64,000 nt of DNA from Acanthornis magna (lineage: Eukaryota; Chordata; Aves; Passeriformes; Acanthizidae). The stretch covers positions 3,162,001 through 3,226,000 of the forward strand of contig JAWUZG010000159.1 in the NCBI GenBank assembly GCA_036785705.1, given 5' to 3'. Under the pieces are notes generated by a model. That model searched no databases and was not told the DNA's origin. It saw only the letters and a list, made by a program, of their open reading frames with translations. Shown here piece after piece: positions 22,855 through 33,432 of the stretch. The translations under genes and the position numbers were made by a program. Within the stretch, counting starts at the first letter, position 1. Every line of letters begins with the position of its first letter.

Positions 22855-24610
22855 CCGTGGTCCGGCTCCAAATCTCATCAGCAAACTTGGACTGTAATGA
22901 GTTTTGATTTTCTACCGTTTGCTAAAAATGATGAACAGAAAGGCAGCCGCTTGGGATGCTCCTCGGATATGTTTAAACCTATCACCAGGGTTCTCATCCG
23001 TTTAGCGCGGGCCGTGTTGATTTTACATTGTTTTAGCTTCCTAATAAATGAGACAACATTAAGTTAAATGCCTCGCTGAAGTCAAACGTAACAGTGTTGA
23101 TGAAATGTACTAAATCAATCAAATCCATAATCACATTCTTGAAAAATTATATCAATTTCATTTAATAAGATCTATTTTCCATTAACTCATGTTGATTGTA
23201 ATTAGTTATTCTCCTTAAATTGTTATTAATCAAGTCCCTTATCAGCTCTTCCATTATTTTTTTTCTTCACAAAATCAACATCAAACAATCAGATTTATAA
23301 TTACGCAAGTCATCCTCCTCATCGACATTTATTCTTTGGCTCAAAGTCAACACTGCTTCGGTCTTCTGGAAAACTCTGTGCCGGCCTGGGGCACTCCTGG
23401 GACAGATTTTAAAACTCTCAGGCACCGAATATTGAGAGCTGCTGATAAAAAAAAAAAAATCCTCTAGGTGTAGTAGCAGTTGTTTAACATCCTGAGTTGG
23501 AGCAGAAGATATTCCACATCATCATATTACATGACTATTTCACTCAGCATTTTTTTCCCCCCAAAATAGAGAAATTAAATATTTAGTGTCTGCCTTTTAT
23601 GTATTCTTTTTTAATGTCTGCTATTCTGTCTAGACAACTACTTTGAGTCTCTTGTATCTAAAGAGCACATCCCTATTGCCCTCAGCTCTGCTAGCCACAG
23701 GTTTCACCTGACAGCCTTCTGCTTCGGGCTGGTTTATGTTCATTATTATTCACTTTGCCTGCCTTCTTTCTGGTAGTTTACCTACTTTCACTCTCCTTTG
23801 AGCTTCATTTTTCAGCCAGAATAACCTTCTCTTTCCCAATGCTGAGGTTTTACTGGATTTCCTAGAAGTCAGAGCTTCTTTAAACAAAGAGTTGCCAAGT
23901 AGCACTCCCATTTTCTGTTTAAAATCCTCCAGGTGACCTGGCTCCCCACACTGAAAAGCACATGGACCCCCTGTCAGCTCAGGCTTTCTTGTCTGTGCCC
24001 AGCACGTACAATCGAAACAGGGTCACCTCTGTGCTGGCTGTGGCCAGTTTTTGGGTCTGTGAGCAGTCCTCCAGCTGCCAGGATGATCCTGTCAAAAATC
24101 CTCCTGGTTTTGGTTAGGAAACACTCCTCTGTGACATTTAGAAAATTCCCAAACCAGCACTGTGACGTCTTCAGCTCACATCATTCGAGTTGAAGTTCCC
24201 CAGGACAGTGTAAGAAAATTTTCTTAGATATTATAGATTTGTGGCTTAAAAGTGAGTAATCCCTGTTTTCTACGGAGAGTTGGTGGTCTGGAGAAACACT
24301 TTTTTTTGGCTTTTATTTGTGTTTGAGGTCACTTTCTCTTCAGTTTCTAGTGGTGCTCGGAATGCAGCAATGTCACTTCTGATATTGATTGTCCCTCCTG
24401 TGCGTTCTTTGTCCACTCAATTCTTTCTAAATAGGTTAAAACCATTGATTTTAATATTCCAGGCACATGGACTTTTCTCCCCAAGTTTAAGTCATACTCT
24501 CCAGAAAGAATTTATTCTCCTAAATTAGTCATTCCCCTTTTTTTGTATTGCTCAGACTCTGCCCTGCTGTACAGGCAATTAACGTTCTCCTCCTCACTTC
24601 CGTAGGTGCA
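22855..24610 (-). mobile_element. ancient CR1/L3-type LINE relic, antisense
   Basis: Read on the plus strand, the order of landmark words matches the reverse complement of an old amniote CR1/L3-like element. They are: catcagcaaacttgga (about 22876), cgctgaagtcaa (23074), actcatgttgatt (23185), tcttctggaaaactc (23362), gttgaagttccccaggacag (24189) and ttaaaaccattgattttaat (24436). The first four fall in the reverse-transcriptase part and the last two in the endonuclease part, so the element lies on the minus strand. All frames are broken by stops and indels and no functional ORF remains. The ends are approximate. The family call rests on remembered consensus features. Confidence 0.72.
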
Positions 24611-25223
24611 TTCATTAGCTCTCCTCTCCACAGCTTCATTTCTTGCTTGGGCAAGGGGTAGGGATGGATGCTCAAACATTTCTGTGCTTCTTCACACTCC
24701 CCAGTGCCTGTTCCTGCTCATCCAGTACGAGTTCCCTCTTTCCAGAAGGGTCAAACACCCAGCACAGCAGAAGGGAAAACCTCAGCCCAACCACTGCTAG
24801 TCACAGCAGAGATTGCAGGGTCACCATGGCACTGATGGGTGCAGGATGCCCCAAGGAACAATCTCTCACGAGTCTGCTGCTGACAGGCTCCAACCTCACC
24901 ATTTCTTCTGGCAGCCACTTCCCATGCTCAGCTCAACCTGCTGCTGCCGTTCCCCAGGCCCCCAGAGGTGCTTTTACTTGGCTTCCATGGAAACATCCCA
25001 TTTGGGGTAGAATCTCACTTGCCTTTTGCTGCCCAGGGGGTTTCCAGAGGTTTTTGTGAATGCCAGGCCAAGGGAGAGGGAGAGTTTTGCTGAGGGCACT
25101 GCACATGTGGCTGGAGTGGAGATCTGAAGGGTTCCTCTCACCTCTTCATCTTCTGCCTTTGGCATGTGCTCCAAGGCTGTGTTGGCTTGAATCCAGCCCA
25201 GGACAGGCTGTGTTGACCCCATA

Positions 25224-25310
25224 ACACAGAATCCCAGAGTCACAGAGCCATAGACTCATAGGATCAGGATTGTTCATGTTGGAAAAAACCAAACCACAGG
25301 AGTTGTCTAG
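25224..25310 (-). mobile_element. CR1-like 3' tail fragment
   Basis: Iterated cacagaatc, agagtcacaga, catagactcatagga is a decayed form of the terminal CR1 octamer repeat in reverse complement, followed by atgttggaaaaaacc, which corresponds to the GGTTGGAAAAGACC block. The repeat is at the left, so the element lies on the minus strand. Confidence 0.6.
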
Positions 25311-26008
25311 ATCTGGCCACAGTCAGGCTCCGTGCCTGAGGATCTGCCTATTCCCACTCTTGAAAATAGCCCCCTCCATCTTTTTTTAATCCATCAGAGT
25401 ATTTAGGGCCAAATCTGTGGGTAGGGAGGTGGTGAAGCACAGGAGAAGAGAGCAGAAAGTCTGTAATATAAAAAAAGCTACAAAAAAGCCTCCTGGTTGC
25501 TCTGAACTGCACATCCTTCCTTTTGGGAAATGTCTTTTTATCTCCTCCTGGATACTCACCTTCATTTTCTGGGATGCCTGTGCTGTGGGTTTATGGTGAC
25601 ATTTCCATCCCTTTCACTACATTTCCATCCATTTCGCTGCCTTTTAAACAACTTTGTTGCTATCTTTTAAAATTCAGAACATGAAGAGCAAGGTCCACCC
25701 CGGCTGAGTTGTGTGGGAACGGGAAAGGGATAAATGATCTGCAGTAGAGGTCAGTGCCTGCTCCAGGACCAGCATCATCCCAAACCCCTCGTGGTGCTTC
25801 CCCCTGTTTGAGCCCAGGACAGACGGACAGTGTGGAGCCCAGAGCTTCACTGGAACAAACTGGAACTCCCTGCCTCTTGCCAAAAAAACCCTGGGGGCTC
25901 TTCTGGATAAAAGCCTGAGCTGCTCGTTTCCTTAATGCGATTGGCACTCTGCTCCATTTATGAATTCCATTTATAAATTGTAGCTTCTACTTTTTTCTCT
26001 CCCTTTTC

Positions 26009-26298
26009 TTTTTTTTTTTTTTTTTTAATAATAAAACTCTAAATTTCATTAGTTTGCACTTACAAAAATAAGCCTGGCATCAACTAGTGAGCTCTCCTGA
26101 GATTGTGTCATCAATTTGCCCTGCCACCGAAGCAGCCCCGTGTCACTCCTGGCACGGTGACAGCACCCAGGCTCAATCCTGCGGCTGCCTGCAGTCACCT
26201 GCCCTGCCTGGGAGCAGAGAGGCCCTTCCATGGACTTTTCTGGTTAGGAACTTTGGTTTCAAGGTTTAAAGGGGAAAAAAAAAAAAAAAAAAAAAAAA
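26009..26298. repeat. poly(T) and poly(A) runs
   Basis: An 18-T run at 26009-26026 and a 24-A run at 26275-26298 enclose about 250 bp of ordinary sequence. The outward T then A arrangement might suggest an inserted segment. No target-site duplication or known element was seen, so they are recorded as separate homopolymers. Confidence 0.9.
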
Positions 26299-29007
26299 GG
26301 AAAAAAGGAAGTTGATTGTAAATTTAATTCCTGCACCGTAGTCATTTCTGCACCATGGGTCATTAACCACACATTAGTACTGCCACCCATTTTTCACAGG
26401 AGCTGCACCAGCGACACAGAGCGTGGCTGCTGCATCCTGGAGCATCCTGCCTGCAGCCCATGGGCTCCTCAGGGTGGCGGGGGGCACCCATAGCCTCGAT
26501 TTTTACCTGGTAAATCCAGAGGAGAGCCAGAATGCTGGCAGCCCTGAGTGCAGGTGGGACTGATGAATGTTCTGGAAGTGGTGACTTCTCTGTATCTTAT
26601 ATTAAAACCCCTCCCTGTCTTATAAAATATCAGCTCCAATTCCTATCCTCTCCCAATCTCCTGTTCATTTTTAACCCTTCCAGCTGGCAAAGGTCAAACA
26701 GTTCCACGCTTCAGGCACATGGTCAAGGATTTGCCCAGCCCAAACAGAACCAGCACTGTTTGTCACCTGCATAAAGTGAGGTTTCCTTTAAAAAGGAAGT
26801 TCCATGTGCCCAGCAATGTGAAAGATAAATCTGTGAGCATGTGAAAGACCTGAACCCAGACATGCTCAGCAGTGGCCAGAGCTGCCTGAGCACTGCCCAT
26901 GTCAGTCTGTCCAGGCTTGACAAACAGCCCGAGGAAGCTGGCTCCTTTAATAGGCTTCAGGGGTTTATTTATAGCCCCTTGGAATAAGTGCAGCTGATAC
27001 TTAAGATCAGCGGAATTAATGACAGCGAGCTGGCGAAAGGCCAGGTCTGCAAATAGTGCCACTAAAAGTCTTCTCCACCATAAAATTTGTTTAATGTAAG
27101 AAATCATATCGTGCAGGGTTTTGTCTGCCATTTTTATAATTAGCAGGAGAAATCTCCAGTAAGAGCAGCCAGTGCTTTATGGGCTGTCTTTTGGTGGTGG
27201 TTTGGAATTTTATGTCCACGTTTGGAGGGACTGCTTGTGCTCGGTGTCCCATGGGAAGGGGACCTTGCCCACTGTGGATCTCCCCTCACTTCCCCAGAGA
27301 TGTGGGGAACAGAGAAAAGGATAGGAGGATCACCCCCTGCATGTTCCAGACCTCAGGAATAAATCCTTGCAAAGGAGCCACCAGCCCGTGCAGTGACATT
27401 CCTCCAAGATTTCACCAAAAATTCATCAAACTATCCAGAATGGGGCAGTTTGTGATCTGCAGACAGGAAAAATGCATTGAAACCACCCACTTTGATCTCC
27501 CTTTGTCCATGTTCGATAACTTTGTGACACTTTTTTCTCAAGAGCCATATCAAACTTTTGCAAGTATTCCCACTTTTTACAACCCTCTCGATCACACACA
27601 AAATCCCCAGCAAATTACCTCGAAATGAGTTATTCTATTCCCTTTTTTTCCTTCCTCTAATGGAACAGAAATGAGCTTGGGTGGTTTTGCTCACTAACCA
27701 CAACAAATGACTCTAATAACACATGCAGCAGCGTTCCTGCTGTATGGGCTGGCATTGTCCCTGCCAGCACATTCCTGGGAACAGCCTCTGCAGGTGAGCG
27801 TGGGGTGCAGAGGGACCCCAGCTGTGCTTGGGGAGGAAGGGAAATCTGTTCAGCCCAACCCACAGCCCACTCCGCTTCACTGAAGGCTGGTTTGGGGCTG
27901 CTGTGGAGGTTTTGCTTCTCTGAGGGAGCAGTCCCAAGAAAAAACTATGCTTTTAGGTTATAAAAAGCAAGCAAAATGCTAGCCAAAATCCAAGGGTTGG
28001 AAATGCTGTTAAGCTTCGAATTTGGTTGTATTTCGGGAGCAGGACAGCTGTGATCTAGGAGCAGTGCAATAGCAAACAGCTCTCCTGCTTTCTCTTCGCT
28101 GTGGTTGCTCATCCAGCACCCACCACCAGCAGAATGGCCGAGAAAGAGGCTTTTGCCCCTCTCATCTTCTGAAGGGTCTCCTCCAGGTGTGTCCTTTACC
28201 CTCACAACCCTGGATCAGCCATGCCTCTCGCTGGTGCAGGTTCCTCTCACCTGAGGTGCTGTGGGGCTGTGAGACAGCCTGGAGGAGATGGGATTATTCT
28301 GGCATCTTCATGGGAACACTTTCCACGGTGTTTGCACTGAAATATCCTCTGGACATCCTGCTATGCACAGATTTTGGCCCAGCTCCCTCCCATGACAAAG
28401 GTGAACCATGGGTGAGTCCCAGGCAGCTCCATGATTTAGGTTACCCATTCCTGTAATGGATCAAGCACTTCCCTGCCTGATATTTATAGGCACACTCAGG
28501 ATCCCAGATAAAATGCTGTATCTTTAACTAAAGATGCAAGAGGTGATTAGTGTCCTTTCCATGGGATATGTTTTAATGTCAAAGTACTTCAGGGGTGCCT
28601 TAATGCCTTGCTGACCTGGGACCTACATTTGGAGGAAGCTTTAAAACTAAAATAGCCAGAGAAAGGAAAATAATTGGGTGGATTGTGCTGAAAAAGGTGT
28701 TAGGTATAGCTGTTCACTCTGTCTTTTTTTAATTTTTAGGCTTTTCCTATCATATTTTTCCTCCAGGAGGATGAAAAATTGAAAGAGCCGGGCACACAGT
28801 GCCTCCTCTTCAGATACAGGCTAGAAGTGCACACACACGCATTTATTCAGTGGAAGGAGGATAACTCCATCACACAGAGATGTGGAAGTGTCTCCTGCAA
28901 TTCCCTCTGCACATTCAGGGCTTGGGAATTCACAGGGGGAGCTGCCAGCATTTGGGGGGTTCCAGCACAGGGAAAATGAAGTTTATGCCCTTACGAGATC
29001 CCTCATG

Positions 29008-29232
29008 CCCTATTTCCAGGTAATTTCCGTTCCCTTCTTCCCCGAAATTCCCTATTTCCAGGTAATTTCCATTCCCTTCTTCCCCGAAATTCCCTATTTC
29101 CAGGTAATTTCCATTCCCTTCTTCCCCAAAATGCCCTATTTCCAGGTAATTTCCGTTCCCTTCTTCCCCAAAATGCCCTATTTCCAGGTAATTTCCGTTC
29201 CCTTCTTCCCCAAAATGCCCTATTTCCAGGCA
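29008..29232. repeat. 42-bp tandem repeat, five units plus a partial
   Basis: Each unit begins CCCTATTTCCAGGTAATTTC and continues with a pyrimidine-rich CCCTTCTTCCCC segment. Units start at 29008, 29050, 29092, 29134 and 29176, with a 15-bp partial at 29218. They differ only by CGTT/CATT in the middle and GAAATT/AAAATG at the end. The 42-bp period is a multiple of 3, so a 14-residue repeat (PYFQVISVPFFPKM type) appears in a 205-codon plus-strand frame. There is no other sign of coding. Every full unit holds a pyrimidine tract followed by CAG|GTAATT. Confidence 0.96.
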
Positions 29233-31921
29233 ACACCCGGGTGTCAAAGAGGCACCTCATTGGCTGTACACATTTTTAGAGCTGAATTTCAAACTTCCTC
29301 ACTCTTAGGGGTCCCAGGAGGCCCCACTGTGCTGCGTGGGGGGTTTGACCTTGGGAGAGGTTTGCTGGTGCTGTGCAGTGCTGCGGCTGGCGAGGTCCCT
29401 GCCGTGGCAGGATCCAGGGATTCTGTGCCTTCTGGGATGCTCAGCCCCGCTCCACATCATCCAGGGCACAGCTGTGGAATCCCCTCTGGGACAGGTTAAT
29501 GCTGCTCAGGTGCAGCTGCTGTGTGGACACACCTTGAAGCGATGGCACCTCTGAGAAATGAGCCCTCCCCTGGCACTGTGCCCTCAGTGGGGACAGGCAC
29601 CTTCGATTTTTGTGGGACACCTTCCAGCCAGATCCACGTGAGAGGGCTCTGTAGGGATGTGATTAGGGAGAGAGGCTGGCAGCTGCATTTTGAGCCCCCA
29701 AAAAGGTCTTTCGAAATTTCAAAATCCCCCAAGAGACCTGACCCCTGAACAACCACCGTGCAGCAGCTCCAGCAACCCTAATTTCAGCATTTTGAGCCTT
29801 TCCCCTGCTCTCACATAATGCTACAAATCCAGAGGCTTTTCACAAAAGGTGCATCAATTCAAGTGAGTTCCCCGTAGAGTTCTCATCCATAATCCAAACC
29901 CAGCCATCAGGAATTGCTCTTCCCACCCCTGGGGTGATGCAAACCCACCCACGATCTCTCTGGGCAGGAGCAGGAGATCCCAAAAGAATTTCAGGGTTTT
30001 TCTGTGTGCAAGGAGGGCGATGTCCCCTGTCCCTCCGCGCTGTCCTGCAGGTGATGAGCACCCAGCAGGGATCTCTCGGTTGGCTCTTGCAGACTCACGG
30101 GGTGGTTTTGGCAGCTGGAGCTTGTGCTGATGGATAAAACTGAAATGATTTAATGGAGGGCAGGGGCAGCAATCTGATGGAACTGCTCCGGGATCGATAC
30201 AGGACCTGTGCCCTGGGGCTGATCCCTGCACACACTCCTGTGCATCCCCTGCCCTGTGCAAGGCACCGATGGGCCAGAGCCATAAACAATCGCGTAGGAA
30301 TTATACATTTGCAGATCGAAAGTGATTTGGCTACAAAATCTACAATTCCAAGCAGTGAAAGCACTGATCAGAGCATGCTGTGCTTTGCTGGCATGCAAAC
30401 CACGAGCAGAAGAGGGCATTTCACCCCGTAAAGCTGCATGTTTCGAAATAACCTGGATTTTTGTGTCCCAAATTACTAATTGCAAATTATTCACCCAGTT
30501 CTCATAGAATGTCCTGTTTTTTGCTGAACTAAACCCAGCTGTATAATACCCTCTTAGCCTACTGGGCTTATCTCCAGAGCTCAAAGCTGTTCAACTTCCT
30601 TGTCTCTCTTTTCCCTCTCATTTATTTTCCATATGATAAATAGGAAAAAAAAAATATGACAGAAGTTTTATTTTTTAGTGCATGGTTTGCTGGGGTACAG
30701 GGAGAAAGCTGGAGAACCTGAACTATTATCAAGAATGCCACTCAAATTACAATATCATTGTTTGAAAAAAAAATTCTGGCAGCTAATTCTGATTGCAGTG
30801 CACATTTCTGTGCCTGTGACAAATGATTTCTAAAGTTAGACTCAAGGACACCAAGCTTCCAAGAGGTCACTCATCTCTGGTGTTTATTTTATTTGCCATA
30901 CCCAAAGAATTTTTAAAATAGTTAAATTAAGGCGAGTGGGGGGGAAAAAAAGGGAAGGAAAGCAATGATGATCTGAAAAGGATTGAAGTGTTTTGTTTTA
31001 AAAGGAGTGATGCTCAGAGCCATAAGGTAGGAAATACAGGAGGGGAAGCAGATTTGGGGCTAACCTGTGATATCACATTAGACTTTAAAGCTGTTCCAAC
31101 AGACTAAGCATTTGAGAAAGAATCGGAGCTGTTGGTGATAAGTTGCTCCTCTTATCGGCAAACTGTCATCTGTCTTGAGTGAGAACATTTTGTCCACCCT
31201 ACCAAAACAAGTCAGAAAAATTGGATAAAAACAAAAATATAAATCAGAAGGGTAGCTGGGAGCAGAACTGAAACGATGGCAATTTCCTGGCAAGGATCGC
31301 TGTACAGCTAAATGTCAGTTGTGGCAGAAAGAATTATATTTTCGACTTGAGGTCAGGAATTATGTGTGAGCATGTGGTGACCAGAGCCTGGCCAGCGCAG
31401 CCACTGCGGGCCCTGTGTGGCCTCTGGTGACAGCCGTGGTGTCCCCATGGGCAGCAGTGTCCAGCGTGTCCTGGTTGCTCTGTCCCATCACAGTCCCTTG
31501 GGGTGCTCTGCTCCTTCCCTGCTGGATTTTGGCAGGGAAAATCAGTCCTTCCAGCTCCCAGCCCTTGGTGCCTGAGGGTCCCTGGGCAATCTTTGCCACT
31601 GGAGCCGAATGTTGCCAGAGCCATCCTGCGCTGTGCCTGGCTCCCCACACACTGCTCCATGGCAGAAGTGCTTGCAGGTAACAAGAAATTAAGTGCTTCC
31701 CAGGCTCTTCCTAGATTATTTCTTTTTAATTTAATATTCAATTTGAACCTTAATTTACTTTCTAAATCATAATGCCATTGAATTTGCAAAGCACACCTGG
31801 AGCTACGGCGGGGTGGGGAATGGACGATGTCCCGAGGAATGTTCATGTGTGCAGGTCCTGGGGACCAAGTGCTGGACTCCCCTCTCCTCCAGCTCTCCTG
31901 CAGGTAAACCCCACTCAGAAA
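29233..31921. other. no recognisable gene
   Basis: GC-moderate to 30500, then AT-rich at about 30600-31330 with scattered TAAT and TTTAA words. Open frames overlap on both strands without known domains. Confidence 0.5.
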
Positions 31922-32170
31922 AACCAGAAAAGCGTCAGGAAAAGTCAGGAAAACATCAGGATACAACCCATGCCTTGGCATGGGTGCCCTCCCCTGCTCA
32001 CAGACATTTAGCTGCACCCGAAACTCTCCGTGCTGAAAAGATCAGGAAAAATCAGGAAAACATCAGGAAAAATCAGGAAAACATCAGGATACAACCCATG
32101 CCTTGGCATGGATGCCCTCCCCTGCTCACAGACATTTAGCTGCACCCAAAATTCTCCGTGCTCCGTGTCC
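31922..32170. repeat. 128-bp tandem duplication with internal TCAGGAAAA iterations
   Basis: The segment that includes atacaacccatgccttggca is present at 31961 and again at 32089, a period of 128 bp. The copies run on through a cagacatttagctgcaccc word and differ at only a few bases. The left part of each copy holds short (A)TCAGGAAAA iterations: two or three in the first copy and four in the second. Confidence 0.93.
31966..31985. other. 20-bp hairpin within the duplicated unit
   Basis: ACCCATGCC, TT, GGCATGGGT forms a perfect 9-bp inverted repeat. The second copy (32094-32113) carries one mismatch (GGCATGGAT), so the perfect stem is either ancestral or restored in copy one. Confidence 0.85.
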
Positions 32171-33414
32171 TCAGGCCGAAGGGACAGCGCAAGGGGATGT
32201 GTGCCTCAGTATCTGGGGGTTTGGGCACGATGTCACGGCAGCACCTTGGCATTTGAGCTGGAGGTGTCCGTGACACCCCCGGGATGAGCTGAGCTCCCGT
32301 CCCAGGCAGGATGGGCAGCCCAGCAGGGCAGGCATTGCTCTGTGCTCAGGGCATGCACCAAATTTAGGCAGAGCAGGGTGGAGGGGAGCCAAGGGGAGCC
32401 TGCCAGCCATGCCTGTGCTGCACCTGATGCTCCCAAGTGTTTTTCTCCTTAGCTTCAACACATTTAACACAGTGTTCCCATTGCAGCCGCCAAACTGATA
32501 TCACTGGAGGCAAGACCTGAATCAGATCCTGAAAAAATCAGCTATTTAAATGCACCATGGCTGCTGCACTCTCGGCAGCAGCGAGACCATAAGACACACA
32601 ATTTGGAAGTGGAGGCACTATGAGGGAAGGTTTGGTGATTTTACAAAATCACCGAATGGGAAAAGAGAGCTGCTGGGTGGAAATGAGGCGTGCGGTCCCT
32701 CGGGTCATGACTGGTGAAGACATGACAATGTCAAAGGCTTGGGCAGCCCGGGGCAGGGAGCAGGGCAGGGAGGAGGCTGATCTCTGCCCCAAGGAAAGGA
32801 GCAGGTGATGGGGAAAACCCCCAAAACCCTTTGGGAAAGGGAATTCTACAGCCCCAAGCACTGCTCCCTGCCCAGACCGTCCCAAGGTCACCGCACCCCT
32901 GTGCCAGCAAACCCTTCCCCAGCCCTGGGTGCTGCAGGGGTGGAGTGTCCCACACCACGGCGTTGTTGGGGCTGTGCTATGGTGGGCTGCCCTGCTTTAA
33001 TTTGGGTTTCAATTTTTTTTTTTAATTGATTTTGCAGCAGTGTGGTTTCAGGGCACTGTAAATCCAGGTGACCGAGCTGAGCCCTTGCTTCAGCCCATCT
33101 GGGAGCAAACATCCCGGGAAGGCTGCACTGCAGGACTGCAAATCCTCTGCCACAGCCAGTGCCCGACCCTGAAAGACCGAGCAGTTTGTGACAGGGCCTG
33201 GGAGAAGGGACAGGTTATTCCTTGTTGGAAATATCCCAACTGTGGGACAGCAACGCTGCCCTTTAAGCCGAAGCTGCCGAGAGGCAAAGTCATCTCCTGG
33301 GAGTGCCATTTAATGCACATTTTGTTGCAGGAGGAGGGTGACCCAGGCAAGGGTTAATCAGGGCTGTGCTGTGCACCTGGCACACACACACTGCCCCTGC
33401 AGCACACTGGGGGC

Positions 33415-33432
33415 ATATATATCTATATATAT
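33415..33432. repeat. short TA-rich microsatellite
   Basis: ATATATATCTATATATAT, an imperfect (TA)n run. A (CA)5 run lies just upstream near 33380-33390. Confidence 0.85.

Larger units (their letters stand above)
24611..29007. other. no recognisable gene
   Basis: GC-moderate noncoding DNA. It holds a CR1-like fragment (25224-25310), homopolymer runs (26009-26298), a small duplication of acatttccatcc (about 25619 and 25636 region) and scattered AT-rich patches near 26980-27130. Open frames are at most 149 codons and show no known domain. Confidence 0.5.

Noticed and set aside
26009..26298. Poly(T)...poly(A) pair as a processed retrogene or SINE insertion
   Set aside because: The intervening 250 bp has no recognisable gene or SINE body, and no target-site duplication was seen.
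29008..29232. Regular repeat array considered as CRISPR-like
   Set aside because: The 42-bp units are contiguous with no unique spacers, and the DNA is vertebrate. The same applies to the 17-bp array.
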